A DNA stretch of 53,443 nt from Cochliopodium minus (taxonomy: Eukaryota; Discosea; Himatismenida; Cochliopodiidae): positions 61,983 through 115,425 of the forward strand of contig JAMYWO010000033.1 in assembly GCA_024220525.1 (NCBI GenBank), written 5' to 3'. Numbering within the stretch: position 1 is the first letter of the stretch; each line of letters starts with the position of its first letter. Under the pieces are notes generated by a model. That model saw only the letters and a program-made list of their open reading frames with translations. It made no database searches and was not told the DNA's origin. The position numbers and the translations under genes were made by a program. Below, piece by piece: positions 20,604 to 32,697 of this stretch.

Positions 20604-22512
20604 ATGATGATCAAATCTCCTATCTTCAAAAACAAGAGAATATTAAATATATTCCAAAATAAAAACAAATATCTATTCAATAATCCATTTTATCATACAT
20701 CCAAAAAACTCTTCTCAGATTATAATAATAACTTGGAAGAATCAGGAAATGGGGAAGAATCATCACTCACCACTATCAAAAGTGAGAAAAATTATATCAA
20801 AAAACGCAAACCAGAAAGATTATTGGTTCCAGATGAGACCAATATAGATCAACATATAGATGAGAACACTGAAATGGATATGGATAGAGTTTTTGATTCA
20901 TTATTGTTGCCTGTCACATCATTCAGTGAAAGGCAAAGACTAGATAGGAGAAAAACAACAATTGATAGAGAAGAATTCTTCAAGAAAAATAAGAAAGACG
21001 AATTTAATTACAATATGTTGATGTCTGCACAAATAGAACAAAACAAATACGAAATGGCATTGGAGACATTCAATTATATGCTGGAAAATTCTCCAAATAT
21101 GGTAAATGTGTTGCATTATACCACAGCAATCAAGGCATGTTCCATGATGAATAATTTTGAAAAAGGAAATAAATTATACTTGGAATGTACAAGTAAAGAA
21201 AAAAAAAAATTATCCTCCTTTATTAATTTTATTCTTAATAAATTTTTCAGAAAAATTCAAACCTGATGTTTGGGTATATGCAGCATATATTAAATTATTG
21301 ACGAGATGCGGAAAATTGGAGATGGCAATAGATTTGATGAGCGATTTGACAAAGAATTCAGCAATCAAACCTAATCAAATCTGTTATTCAACCCTCATCA
21401 CTGGATGTATAAAAGAAGGAAAATACAAAGAAGCATGGACGACATTTGAATGGTTGCAAAGTAGAATAGACATGCCAGATGAGGTGAGTTGGTCGATAAT
21501 GATCTATTTATGTGCATTGGAAAGAAAGGTGGAAAAAGCACTGATGTTGTTCAGCGATATGGAATCCTTCAGAATGATCCCCACTGAAATCACTTTCTAC
21601 AACTTGTTGAAAGCATGTGCCTACAGAAAGGATCACTACGACAAAACATTTGAGGTGTTCAACAAGATGAAATCTTATGGTTACACTCCTAGTCTCAATC
21701 ATTATTACATGTTGCTCGTTTGTACCTCTACTTCAGGAGATGTTAGGGGTTGCAAATTGATATTTGACAAAGTGAAGCAGATGTTGCCTAGCAACAGAAT
21801 GCAAAGGGCCTATTCCTTGTATCTCCTCTCTTATGCTGTTGCATTCAGAGACTTTGACAAAGAACTTTTGAACAGAGTGAAAGATACTTACACTGTTGAG
21901 TGCGAAAAACTTTTTGAAGAAGCCCGTTTCGTTTTGGGAAAGGATATTACTCACAAAATCCTTTTGCAATATTTGAGAATCCAAGCCTCCCTCTTGAGAC
22001 CTTCCGAAGTTCTCAGAGTATATCAAATGTATGATGAACTAAACTTGGAACGTTCTGTTCACGCTTACGAAGAAATGCTCACCTGCTTCTCCAAGACCGG
22101 TAGAATAAAAAGAGCTTTGTGGGCTTGGGACAAGTTGCTTGAATTTCACAAGTCTAAAAATACCCACCCTAATAACAGATCTTTCTATTCCATACTTATG
22201 GTTTGTTCAAAGTGTTCTTACGTCAATACTTCTTTGTCTATTTTGAAACTCATGGAAGAGTTTAAAGTTTATATCACTGATGATCACGTCAATCCTCTCG
22301 TCCGTCTTTGCAAAAGAGAAAGGTATTTTAACACTCTTGAAGTCATCAACGAAATTGTTGTCAGAGCCCGTTCCACTTTTCCTTCCCTTGGTGAGAAAAC
22401 TGTTTACACCAATCGTTCTCGCCTCTACTTTGAGAGTCGTCTCTCAGGAAAACCTAAAAACTGGCTCAAAAAAGATCCAACCAATTTTGTTGATTCTTCT
22501 CACATGTTGTAA
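20604..22512 (+). CDS. Pentatricopeptide repeat (PPR) protein, probably mitochondrial
   Basis: Two exons (20604-21192, 21251-22512) in phase give 616 residues. The N-terminus is basic and lacks acidic residues for about 40 positions (MIKSPIFKNKRILNIF), like a mitochondrial targeting peptide. From about residue 130, 35-residue helical repeats follow with PPR features: VNVLHYTTAIKACSMMNNFE, DVWVYAAYIKLLTRCGKLE, NQICYSTLITGCIKEGKYKE, DEVSWSIMIYLCALERKVEK and EITFYNLLKACAYRKDHYDK. No E or DYW extension is seen. Expected role: organellar RNA binding, processing or translation. Confidence 0.9.
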
Positions 22513-22750
22513 AGAAATAGTCCGCATTTGGAAAAAAAAAAAAAAATAATCAAAAAAAATAAATATTTATTATTTTCAGTTCATTCTTTTTCCTATCTTC
22601 CAAGAGGAATTAAATTGTTGATATTTTGTGAAAACACTAAAGCCTTCCCATCAGATAAAGAGGGACATTAATTTGAAAAGAAAATTTTTCACAAAAAAAA
22701 ACTTTTTTTTAAAATTGAAAAATAAAAAAAATTGATTACAAATATAGAAA

Positions 22751-25700
22751 ATGAATATCCTATTGATTGATTTGGAGAAAGAAATAGAATTCATACATTA
22801 CAAATCAAAAAAATTGGTTGATTCAAGAGAAAAATTATTGGAAAATGAGAATATTCTTACTTCTTTTTTCGATGCTTTAAGAGAATATGGGTTTCGATAT
22901 CAACAAGATGGGCATGAATTCATCCAAAAATCTGCCAATATATTGAGCGATTTAGAAAAAAGCAGGATAAAATATAATAAAGATGTTGAATCTCAATTTA
23001 TCAACCCTATAAAAACATTTATAAGATCAGAGATCAATGGAGCCCACGATCTAAAAAAACAGGCAAAATTGGATAAAAAAAAATTTCAACATTTAGAATC
23101 CAAAGCCAATAAAATGGATGTCCCCACTAAAACTAGTTTAGAAGAAGAAATAGGATTGGCCAAAAAGAAATCTTTTTTATCAGAATTTGCATATTCAACT
23201 AAAATGGAAACAATAAAATCATTGGATGAATATGGTAAACATTCTTCTGATTGTTATTATTTTTGAGCAAATTAATCTTAAATATAATTCGAATCTTAAT
23301 TTCCTTTTTAAAATTTGTTGGCCAAAATAAACAGAAATTTTTTTATTTGCAAAGATCCATTGATAGGCCTTTGTAAATATCTTCAAAAATCTCAAGAATA
23401 TTTCATAGAATGTGCACAATTATTGAAAAAAGAAGAAGAATATATCCAAAAAGTATTGGAACAATTGTCAAATGTAAACATATCAAAAAGAAATAGCGAA
23501 AAAATTAAATAAATACTTGCCTATATGGTGAACATTGAAATATATTCAGATGCTTTTCTTGAATAATTAATTATTTATATACATATTTTAGGAAAGAGAA
23601 AAGAAAATAATGAAATTTAGTTCGACATCGCAACAATTTCTTCAATCAGTAACAAATGTAAAAACTCAAAATATTATTTTAATTAAATTTGGAAAATTAA
23701 AAACCCGCATTTTTTTTAAACCTTTTCTCTTGAATAAAAAAAAAATCAAAACAGACAATAGACAAAAAGGAAAAGAGGAAAGAAGGATTGTTGATGATGT
23801 TGATAGAATCAAAAAGATCAAAGAAAGAGAAATGGGACAAAGTTTTGATATTAATAACCAATGGGCAAGTGAACATCTCTAAGACATCGGGAAAGGGGGG
23901 AAGTCTACAAAAAACAACGATCAATCTCGGACAATGCAAGGTTTCTAAGATGGACGAACTACTTCGAGTCAATACTTTCCAAATCAAAACTTTGAAGGAA
24001 GTTTTCTCTTTTCAAGCTGGTTCTAAGGAAGAACTGGAGGAGTGGACAGACTATCTACAAAAGGAAATTGAGAAAATAAAAGAATTATCAAACACAAACT
24101 CGTAAAAAAAAAAAAGTTTTGACAAAATTTTTTTTCTTTTTGAAATTATTTCCATTGAATCTTATTATTTTTTTATTATTTTTTTTGTTTCTTTTTATTT
24201 CAATATATTTTTTTTTTTTCAATAGTAACGAAAGGCCAATCGAAAAGATCCCTCTTTCTAGCAGAAACACCACTAACATACACGGTCTGGATCTTCCCAA
24301 CAACCCCAACATCAAAAAGAAGAACATTTCCATCTACAGCACCCTCCAAGAGAACAGAACAAAAAAAACAAGCACCACACCACTCTCCTCCCTTTTTCAA
24401 GAACCAAACAAAGACTCTTCATCCAACTCCCCCACCAAAAACCCCGTTCCTTCAAGGTATCTCCAAAATAACCACAGAATCTCTGCATCTAAGTCTCCTC
24501 CTGAAGTCTCTCCTAGGAGCGTCGAAACTTCTCCTCGCTCTCTCACTCCTTCTCCTCGTGATTCTATCAACTTGAACCCTAAAGAGTAATTCTTTTCAGC
24601 AGATCTCAAAACTAATTTCAATTTTTTATTATTTTTTCTTTTTACTTTATTTTTTTAATTTTTATTTAATATCTTATTTTTATTTTTATTTTATATCTCT
24701 TATTTTTTTATTTTTTAATAATTTCTTCTTATTTTTTTTTAAAAATTTTGTTCTATTTAATTTCGATTTATTTGAAAAAAAAGAAACCACTTCTAAACTA
24801 ATAAATCACATTCTTTTAGTGACAAAATTCCTCCTTTCAAATTGAATTTTTTGGACAAGCCGATGCGTTCTGCATTCAATATACAAGAAGAGAGCGATCC
24901 ACTTCTGCAAAACACATCTCCTAGAAACACCTTCCCCAATCTGAGGGAAACTCCCAAGAATAGTTTAGATTCTTATTTAGATTTCACCATCAAATTTGAC
25001 GATAAGTTTTCCAATGATTCTCAAGATAACTATGATTTGGACGATACTCCTCCCCTCCCAAAATCTAACAACAATAATAATAGCCTCAATGCCAGCAAAA
25101 ATCATTTAAGCATGGTAAAATTTAAAAACAAGTTTTTTTTTTTTTTTTAAAAAAATATGTTTTTTCATCAAGAAACGTTTCTATAAAAAAATTAATTTTT
25201 TAATTTGCTTTTTTTAAAAAAAATTTTCAACTTTTTATTTTTAATTCACAATTTTCATTTTTGGAAATGAACTTTTATTTTCTATTCAAAAATTAATTAT
25301 TTTTTTCTTTTGTTACTTTTATTCTTTTTTTTCCCCTTTCTCAAAAAGTCACAACCCAACAACATTATATTACCAACAACCAAACCTCCAAAAGAAAAGC
25401 CAAAATCAAAATCTCCTCAATTTCTACGCCCGACATCACAAATTGTATCTGATACAGACAATCAAAACTATAACGAACTAAAAACTAACAAAAGATCTTC
25501 TTCCATTGCTCCCATCCCCAATTTCATCACCGAGAAGATCATCAATCCCATCCGTGAAAAAACTAAAAAATTTAACACAATGGTCCCAGAAAAAGACAAA
25601 GAAACACCCGAAAGAGGGAAGAGCCCTTCTCCCAAAGTAATTTTTTTTTTTTTGAATTTTTATTATTTAAATTTTATTTTTAGTTGAAAAAATTTTTTAA

Positions 25701-26359
25701 TTTCAATTTTTTAATGAGAATCTAATTTTATTTAATAGACTCGCGAAAGAACAAAAAGTCCTTCTCCAAAAGTAAAGAATAAAATTTTTCAAGTTTTTTT
25801 AAATTTTTTTTTGTTTAAATTTTTTCATTTGAAATTTTTTTTTTTGGATTAAATTTAATTTTTTTTCTATCAGACTCATGAGAAGAAAAACTCAAAAACA
25901 AAAATTTTTTCAAACAAAGACAACAATCCTTCCACCACAGCCTTCCCCGGAATCCCCCTCAAAACGCAGGACCAAGTGATGAACCACCCAAGGAGGACCA
26001 CCGTCTCAGGAACCACACCACCCGAGCTCAAAACCCTCCAACTCAAAGGAAACAACAACCACGAAAATATTCTCGATTTTAGCGAACTTTCTCCTAAATA
26101 CTCTACCAACATCAATCTTTCTCCTAAATATAATCTTTCTAACAATGTACATAATACACATGGTAACCTTTCTCCCAACAAGGAATCTTCTTCCGATAAA
26201 TTTTTCAAAGAAAACGATGATTGTTTCGCCTTCTCCCTTTCTGCCATGGATTGGAAGAAGGCCAAGATTGTCAAGATTGAAACTGATGATTATTTTGTAG
26301 AGTTTGAGGACAAGTTGGTTGTGAAGACCACTGTTGATCTCATCAAGAGGAATAAGTGA
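22751..26359 (+). CDS. BAR-PH adaptor with Ser/Pro-rich linker and Tudor-like C-terminus
   Basis: Nine exons join in phase to 825 residues: 22751-23234, 23355-23473, 23592-23657, 23755-24101, 24226-24585, 24820-25114, 25349-25636, 25739-25771 (33 nt) and 25874-26359. Residues 1-215 are a helical BAR-like domain (YRYQQDGHEF-type helices; DPLIGLCKYLQKSQEYF). A PH domain follows (KEGLLMMLIESKRSKKEKW to EELEEWTDYLQKEI), the order seen in ACAP/centaurin and oligophrenin proteins, but no ArfGAP or RhoGAP domain follows. The linker has SPRS/SPSPK repeats, likely phosphorylation sites. The last 40 residues (WKKAKIVKIETDDYFVEFED) look like a Tudor/Agenet fold. Likely acts at curved membranes. Confidence 0.75.
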
Positions 26360-26536
26360 GATTTTGAATAAAAAAAGTCTTATATATTGAGAATTTTTGA
26401 ATAAAATTAAAAAAAACCCTTTTTCAAGTTGGCTGTTCAATTTATTCACATTTTTAATCAGTCTAATAGAGATTAAATTTTCTTTCAAAATTTATAATTA
26501 TAATTATTAAAATTAAAAAAAAAAAAAACCGTTTAA

Positions 26537-27223
26537 ATGGAAGAAACACAATCAATTGATGAATATTCTGAAGCAGCTAATATAATTAGACAATTTATAT
26601 CTCTTGGTCCTATTGGTAAAGAAAAATAAATTTTATTTTCTCATTTATAAACTCAATCTCTTTTTTTGAATAAAATTGATCAGCCAGATCAATGGTGGTT
26701 GGGGGATTGAATGAGATCAGAGGAGAATCTATCTTGGATGAACAAGAAGACAAGCCCAAAAAAGGTATAATATAATATTGCAATCTTATCATCCTCCATT
26801 TAATTATCATAGTATATTTTGGAATAATCTTTGATGTCCCTTTTCATATAAAGAAATATTTATTTCCATTTTTCACAATAAATTGTTTCAAAAAAAAAAA
26901 GTTAAAAAAACAAAAGAAGACGATGAAAATGAAAATGAGAAATACCTCAAACATGTTGGGTAAAGAATTTTAATTTAATAAAGAATAAACCCTTTATTGT
27001 TGATTTTTAATCACCAAAATTTTTTTTTTTTATTTTAAACAGACAGATTCAATGCTGGATGTGCGGTCAAACAAAATCCCCAATGAAATATTATTGGTGT
27101 GGGGAAGATCAAAATAACTTGAACAGAGAAGATGGATTCAGAAAAAGTAATGTCAGTGCTATCTGTTGTGATTCAAATCCAAACGACCATTGGACATCAA
27201 GCAAATTTTTATTTTCCAAATAA
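26537..27223 (+). CDS. Small Cys-containing protein, function unknown
   Basis: Four exons (26537-26615, 26684-26764, 26902-26959, 27043-27223), all in phase, encode 132 residues. The last exon carries IQCWMCGQTKSPMKYYWCG and later AICCDSNP, a Cys pattern that could bind one zinc. The middle is acidic and lysine-rich (KKTKEDDENENEK). No family is recognised. The gene is missed by simple open-frame searches because every exon is short. It converges with the large ankyrin gene, about 120 bp away. Confidence 0.6.
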
Positions 27224-27342
27224 AATTAATTCCTTTTTAATTAAATAACTTTTTAAATTAATTCATTTTTTGAATTTGTTTTCAATTTCACAAATACAAA
27301 CTTTCTTTTGGAAAATTTTTATTTAAATACAATCCAACAGAA

Positions 27343-30300
27343 TCAGTAAAAAGTGAGATTTATCAGATAGTTGAGTAGTGGTTTTGGAAATATAAATCCA
27401 AGAGATAATTTTTTGAAGAAAATCTTGAAACAAATCAAGAAGTGAAAGATTCTCTTTTGTTGGGAAGGAGTCAAGTACTTGTAAATTTTCGTGTTCCAAA
27501 ACTGCTTGTTTTCGTAATCCTCGAGAATCTTCAGAATGAACAAACGATTTTTCTTTGTAGCAATTTCTCTCAATGATTCCAAATCGATCTCTTTCCCATA
27601 AACCAACATCAACAAAAAACTTGTCATTTTGTTGAAGTGAATGGTACTTTGGATGGGAGAACAGTCGTGTTTGGTATCTCGACTTTTATATTGCGAGTGT
27701 TGATCCAAAGAAAAATCTAAGAGGAGATATTCTAAGCACTCATATTTGTTATTACTGATAAGACCAAAAACAGGTCTCCAACCATTAAAGAGATCCCCTT
27801 CCATTTTTAAATCAATTTCCAAACCAAACTTTAAGAGAAGTTGAATGATATCAATGGTAATAGAAGTGTTGTCAAACAATTTTTTGATTTCAAAAGGAAA
27901 CAGGGGTTCACTCCGATTTGCCAAGAAATATTCAATCACTTCCTTTTTGAGGGCAGTGTTCCCAGCATATTGTTGCAAATTTTCTCTGGTCACCGTTCCT
28001 TTGCATTCAATGAATTTGAGCAAAGTGTCCAAGGTCAAATAGTGATTGGAGAGATAGTTCTCGAAGGGATTCTTGAGATCCAAGCTTCTGCCCCCACATT
28101 TGCCCAAAAAGAAGCGGACGAACTCGTCCTTGTAACAACCAGAAATGTTACTGAAGAACTGACTCAACTGTTCATCACTGTTCGAATCAAAAGTTTTGTT
28201 TTTGTCTAAATGTACAATAAGTCTCATTGGAATATTTGAACGATTAGAAAACAAATTGTCAAGGGGAGTTTCTTTGGTTTTGTTAGAGTGATGTATGTCC
28301 GCTCCTTTTCCGATGAGAAGATCTATGATTTCGTTCGGTGCGAAATTCTTTTTTCTTGAGAAGAGTGTGTGGAAAATGTTGTTTCCCAGGGAGTTGGTTT
28401 GGCTGGGATCTGCCTTGGCTTCAAGGAACATAGAAAAGACTTCTATAGAAATTTCGGGTTCTTCACAGATCAAAAACAATAAAGTATTTCCTATTGACAA
28501 AAAAAAAAATCAAAAATAAATAAAAAACAAAAAAAAAATATTGAAAAAAATTTTAAAAATTATAATCAATAAAAGAAAAAAGTTTTAAAAAAAGAAAATT
28601 TAAAAATCAAAAAAATAAAATTAAATTTAAACGAGAAAAAAAACATAGAACCTTTTTCATCTTTTGCGTTGAGATCAGCCTTTGAAGAAAGGATAGTCCT
28701 CACAATTTCCTCAGAGTAAGAGTGGTTATTGAAAATATATTGGCTCGCAGTCTTCCCATGTTTGTCGCTGCAGTTAAAGTCGGCTTTGTTCTCGATGAAA
28801 AGGCGGATCAAATCCAAATTGAAATCTCCGAGCTGGGAGAAATGAAGGATGGGTGTGATCTTGTTGTTGTTGACTTGATTGAGGCTAATTTTGTTTTGTA
28901 GGAGCGTTTGGTAGATTTGCACCGGTTTGATCTGTCTAGAACAGCAATGAAACAGATTGGAGTTGTTTTTGCTGATGAGATTCAAATCTGCTTTTTTTTC
29001 TTTTTAAAAAAAAATTTAAATTTAAAAAAAAAAGAAGAAAAAAAATTTAAAAAAAAAATTTAAATTTAAAAAAAAAATAAATGAAGAAAAAAAATTTAAA
29101 AAAATTAAAAAAGAAAAAAGTTTAATCAAAAGAAAAAAACAACAAATAAATATTTTTAAAAAATTAACAAAAAACAGCAAGAAAAAATTTTTTAAAAAGA
29201 AAAAAGAATCAAACCAACAAACAACTGAAAAATATCATTGGTGACATTTTCGTTTTTGAGGAGATAAAAGAGCGGGGACTTTTTTTTCTTGTTGAGAAGA
29301 TTGATTTGGTTGTGATAGAAATTGTCGAGGAGAAATTTAAAAAGAGAAAAGAAATGGGAAGCTTTGTTGTTTTTGCAAAAGTAGTGAAAGGGGAGGTTGC
29401 CCAAAGAATCTACTTTTCCCAAAGAACTGTGGCTGTCAAAAGAGCAAAAAAACTTGATCATAGCAAGAGAAACGCTGGGATTCTCACAAAGGTAGTGGAG
29501 CGGAGTTTTATTCTTGATATCTTCCGAAAGGGGATCGACTTTTTCTTTGATAGATTTGAGAAGTTGAAGTGTAACGCTGGGGTTTTGGCAGATGATGTGA
29601 TAAACATTTTTTTTCTCGACGGTTGCTCCACCTCCTTTGGTCACTTTGACGAGAAAGGAGAGAACTTCGCTGGTGATTTTGGGACTAGAAGCTGCATAAA
29701 TAGCCATGGTGTTGGTTTGGTCAATTATGTTGAAAGGTGCTTTTTTTTGCGAGAGAAACTGAATCATTTCTTTGCTAACGTTCCCGTTTTTACAAATGCT
29801 GATTACTATTTTGTTCAGGAGTGTTGCATTGAATGACATTTGTTTGGATAACTCGCTCAGTGTTTCGATGTTCAAGAGTGGGTGGCCGAGTGCCCTTGAA
29901 ATAATTCTGTTTCCTTTTTCTTTTATTGAGACCAAGTTGTTTCCCAGCAAATACTTGACTATTTCAGTCGGATCTACTTTTTTGTTTTTGAACAAATCAC
30001 ACAACGCCGATTCACCATCTTCAACTTTGATAGCATTCTTTTCTAGCAAAAATTTTAACATTTCTACGTTGCAACTTTTGTTGGAGAGTAATGATGACAA
30101 TGCTCCTTTTTTTGTGAAGTCTGCTTTGTGTTCCAAAAACAGATTGATTATCTCTTTCGTTACTCTTTTGTTTTGTAGTATTTCTTCTTCGAGTGATTTC
30201 TCTTTTGTGAAGGAGATGATGTTCGACTTTGAGTTTGCTTTGTTCTCCAAAAAACATTTAAAGGTCTCGTATCTCGTCTCCTTTTTTTGGCAGGCTCTAT

Positions 30301-30692
30301 GGAATAATGATTTTTCATAATACCAATTTTGATTGGGATCAACATTCGCAATCATCATTTCTCTCAATATCTCATTCATCAGATTTTCATTTTTGTTGCT
30401 AAATACATCTGATATCAGCGCTATATTTGAGGATATCTCCCTGATTCCTGTTGCTTCTATCAATAATTTGATAATCTCGATTGTCATCTTTTCATTTGTC
30501 AATGCATGCCCCAATGGGGTATTATACTCTTTCTTCTCATTTAAATCAGCCCCTTGGTTTATCAACTCTCTTATTTGGTTTATATCTGGAATTTTACTCA
30601 TGCATAAATCAACCAATGTAATTCCGTCTTCATCTTCTTTAAAAGAAATTAATAATAATAGTAAAATTATATTAATGAAGACCTCCAAACAT
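27343..30692 (-). CDS. Large ankyrin-repeat protein
   Basis: Exons 30692-30683 (10 nt, giving MFG plus one base), 30636-29215, 28990-28652 and 28490-27343 join in phase to 972 residues. The alternative start at 30688 would give an implausible poly-Leu leader made from intron sequence; the 10-nt first exon uses a weaker donor (GTCTTC). About 20 degenerate ankyrin repeats cover most of the protein (NTPLGHALTNEKMTIEIIKL, KTPLHYLCENPSVSLAMIKF, KGNTLLFLICEEPEISIEVF). The C-terminal box FWNTKIYKYLTPSQQKRIFH with LICFKIFFKKL and PKPLLNYLI matches the end of the ankyrin gene at 13674. Introns are A/T-rich spacers between repeats. Likely a protein-binding adaptor. Confidence 0.75.
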
Positions 30693-30734
30693 CAATTATC
30701 CAAATTTTTTTATTATTTATTTAATGTGAAAAAA

Positions 30735-32592
30735 TTAAAAAAAATTAAATAAATTTTCGTTGTCTAACTCTGTGTCAAACAAAGGGGCAGTAGTTTCATT
30801 AAAAAGAGGGTCAACAAAAGAGTAGCTAGATAAATTAGCGGATTGATGATCAGTATCAGTCGGGACACAGATGAAAGAAGAAGTATTGGGAGTGTACAAA
30901 GAGAGATCCTCTACAAAAGAGCTCAAACATGCGTTGTGATTTATAGTATTAAAATTATTTTCACTGATAAGATTATTTCCATTTAAATTGTTTGTAAAAT
31001 TATCATTATTTGTATCAACATTAAAATCTTTATTCTGATTATCATTGAGTTTGTCATTAGTGGAGGGGGAGAAGAATCTGCTCAAATAATCTACCATCTG
31101 ATAAAATATTTAGTGTTACACACAATAGTGACATGAATGAAATTGTTCATAAGAAGAGGCATTTGGCTATCATCAGGGTAAATGTTTGCAATTTCCTTCA
31201 CGTTGATTACATTAAAATCTAAATAAAAAATAAAATGACTTTATTAACACAAAAAAAAAATACTTTACTTGGAACCCCATTCATATCCTAGGTAAAAGAA
31301 AATTTTTTTGTAAAAAAAAAAATGATCATGCAAGTATGAACTTTTGTTACACAATACATGGAATTTTTTACGGTTGCCTTTTTTTTTTTTTTTTTGAATA
31401 TTTCAAAATTATTCTCATTTTTTAAAGAAAACCCAATAAAAATTTTACACAAACATAATTTCCATCAGCTTGTTTCAATAAAATGTTTGTAGTGAAAACA
31501 AAGCTGGTGGTCACCACTTCATCCGATCTTTGTATGGTGAATTTGTATCTTTTCTTATCGAACCAGTGTCTTTCCGTGTCGACGATATAGTGATGTCTCT
31601 TGTGAAGGAGGTTCGGATAAAACACGTTTTTGAGGCTGTTGTAGCCCAACAAATTTTGGAAGGAAGGGGAAACATCTAGAAAAGTAAAATTAAAATGATG
31701 AAAACTTTAAGAATTTTTAAAATATAAAATAAATCAATAAAAGAATTTTGAATCAATTTAATTTTAAATTTTTAATTTTTATATTACCCAAAACAAAAGA
31801 GTTGAATGGATAACTAATCTTCTCTTCCAATCGAAAAAATATCTTTGTGACCATCATCATTTCGTTTCCAAAAGCTTTTAATAATAATAGAATTACTAAT
31901 AATTCTATTTCTTTTTAGAACTTTTTTTTTTTACGATGAAGTGTTTTATACTCAATCACTTTGGTCATCTCTTGAATCCTTCTTTTAAGTGACTCTATTT
32001 CTTTATCTCTCGGGTCTACCATCAAAATTGTTTTGTTTGCGTTTTGGATGAATTTAAATCCACAGTTGCTACAAAATCTGACTTATGAATTTTAAATTAA
32101 ATTTTTCAGTGAATATATTATTTCCTTACCATCATATTGGTGTCTATGTTTACATGATTCGCAAATTATCCCTCCTATCTTCAATCTTTTCATTTCTTCA
32201 GGATTTTTGGGCCTACCTATATCGACATTAATTAATTATTTTGATTCGATAAGCTATATGATTTACCATGTGCTTTCCTTTTTTCATTTTCTACACATTC
32301 CACTTTTCTTTTTTCACAATATGAACATGGTCTATTAAAATTCACAAATTATACTTTTAATTGAAAATTTATATTATATTAACCTTTTTCCATCGCATTT
32401 CTGTATTCAATTAAAAGATATATCCTCCAAAATCAATATTTTATCAATATACCTACCTTTTTGCTTTTTCTGCATCCCACTTGTTTAATTTTACAATTTG
32501 AAAATTTTGTTTTCAAAATATTTGATTTTATGAATTGTATTACTGCAAGCAACCACATCTTTTTTGCTCGGGACCTTAACTTTTTGATTCAT
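30735..32592 (-). CDS. Zn2Cys6 (fungal-type) transcription factor with zinc ribbon and PAS domain
   Basis: Ten exons in phase give 385 residues: 32592-32544, 32479-32457 (23 nt), 32400-32384 (17 nt), 32331-32267, 32216-32130, 32081-31935, 31874-31788, 31675-31451, 31218-31124 and 31097-30735. Reconstructing the splices yields ACMGCRKSKKKCDGKRPCSYC and KRKVEC, a complete Zn2Cys6 cluster spread over four exons. Next is a four-Cys ribbon (ICESCKHRHQYD...FCSNCGF), a short coiled region (DKEIESLKRRIQEM), then a PAS-like domain (LDVSPSFQNLLGY, VYFNVINV). The tail is Asn/Ser-rich and acidic. Zn2Cys6 plus PAS is the layout of fungal Ert1/AcuK-type regulators. It acts in the nucleus; the ligand and targets are unknown. 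Confidence 0.8.
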
Positions 32593-32697
32593 TTTTTTTT
32601 TTTTTTTAAAAGTTTACAATCTTTACAACAAGTTGATTGTTCCAAGAATTTGAGAATTTTCAAATGGAAACAAAGATGAAAAATAAAAAAAAAATTG
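32593..32697. promoter_or_regulatory. Compact divergent promoter between Zn2Cys6 factor and TANGO6
   Basis: Only 105 bp separate the two start codons. It contains poly-A/T next to each ATG and no other recognisable motif. Both promoters must be here or overlap the neighbouring gene. Confidence 0.5.

Noticed and set aside
22751-26359. Several separate small genes in this interval
   Set aside because: Nine fragments join in perfect phase with GT-AG sites into one BAR-PH protein of 825 residues.
30688-30752. Hydrophobic leader MEVFINIILLLLLISF as a signal peptide of the ankyrin protein
   Set aside because: It reads through intron sequence ending in a normal acceptor at 30637; a 10-nt first exon fits better.
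30735-32592. Recent horizontal transfer of the Zn2Cys6 factor from fungi
   Set aside because: Intron style, intron density and A/T bias are the same as in neighbouring genes, so no sign of recent arrival is visible.
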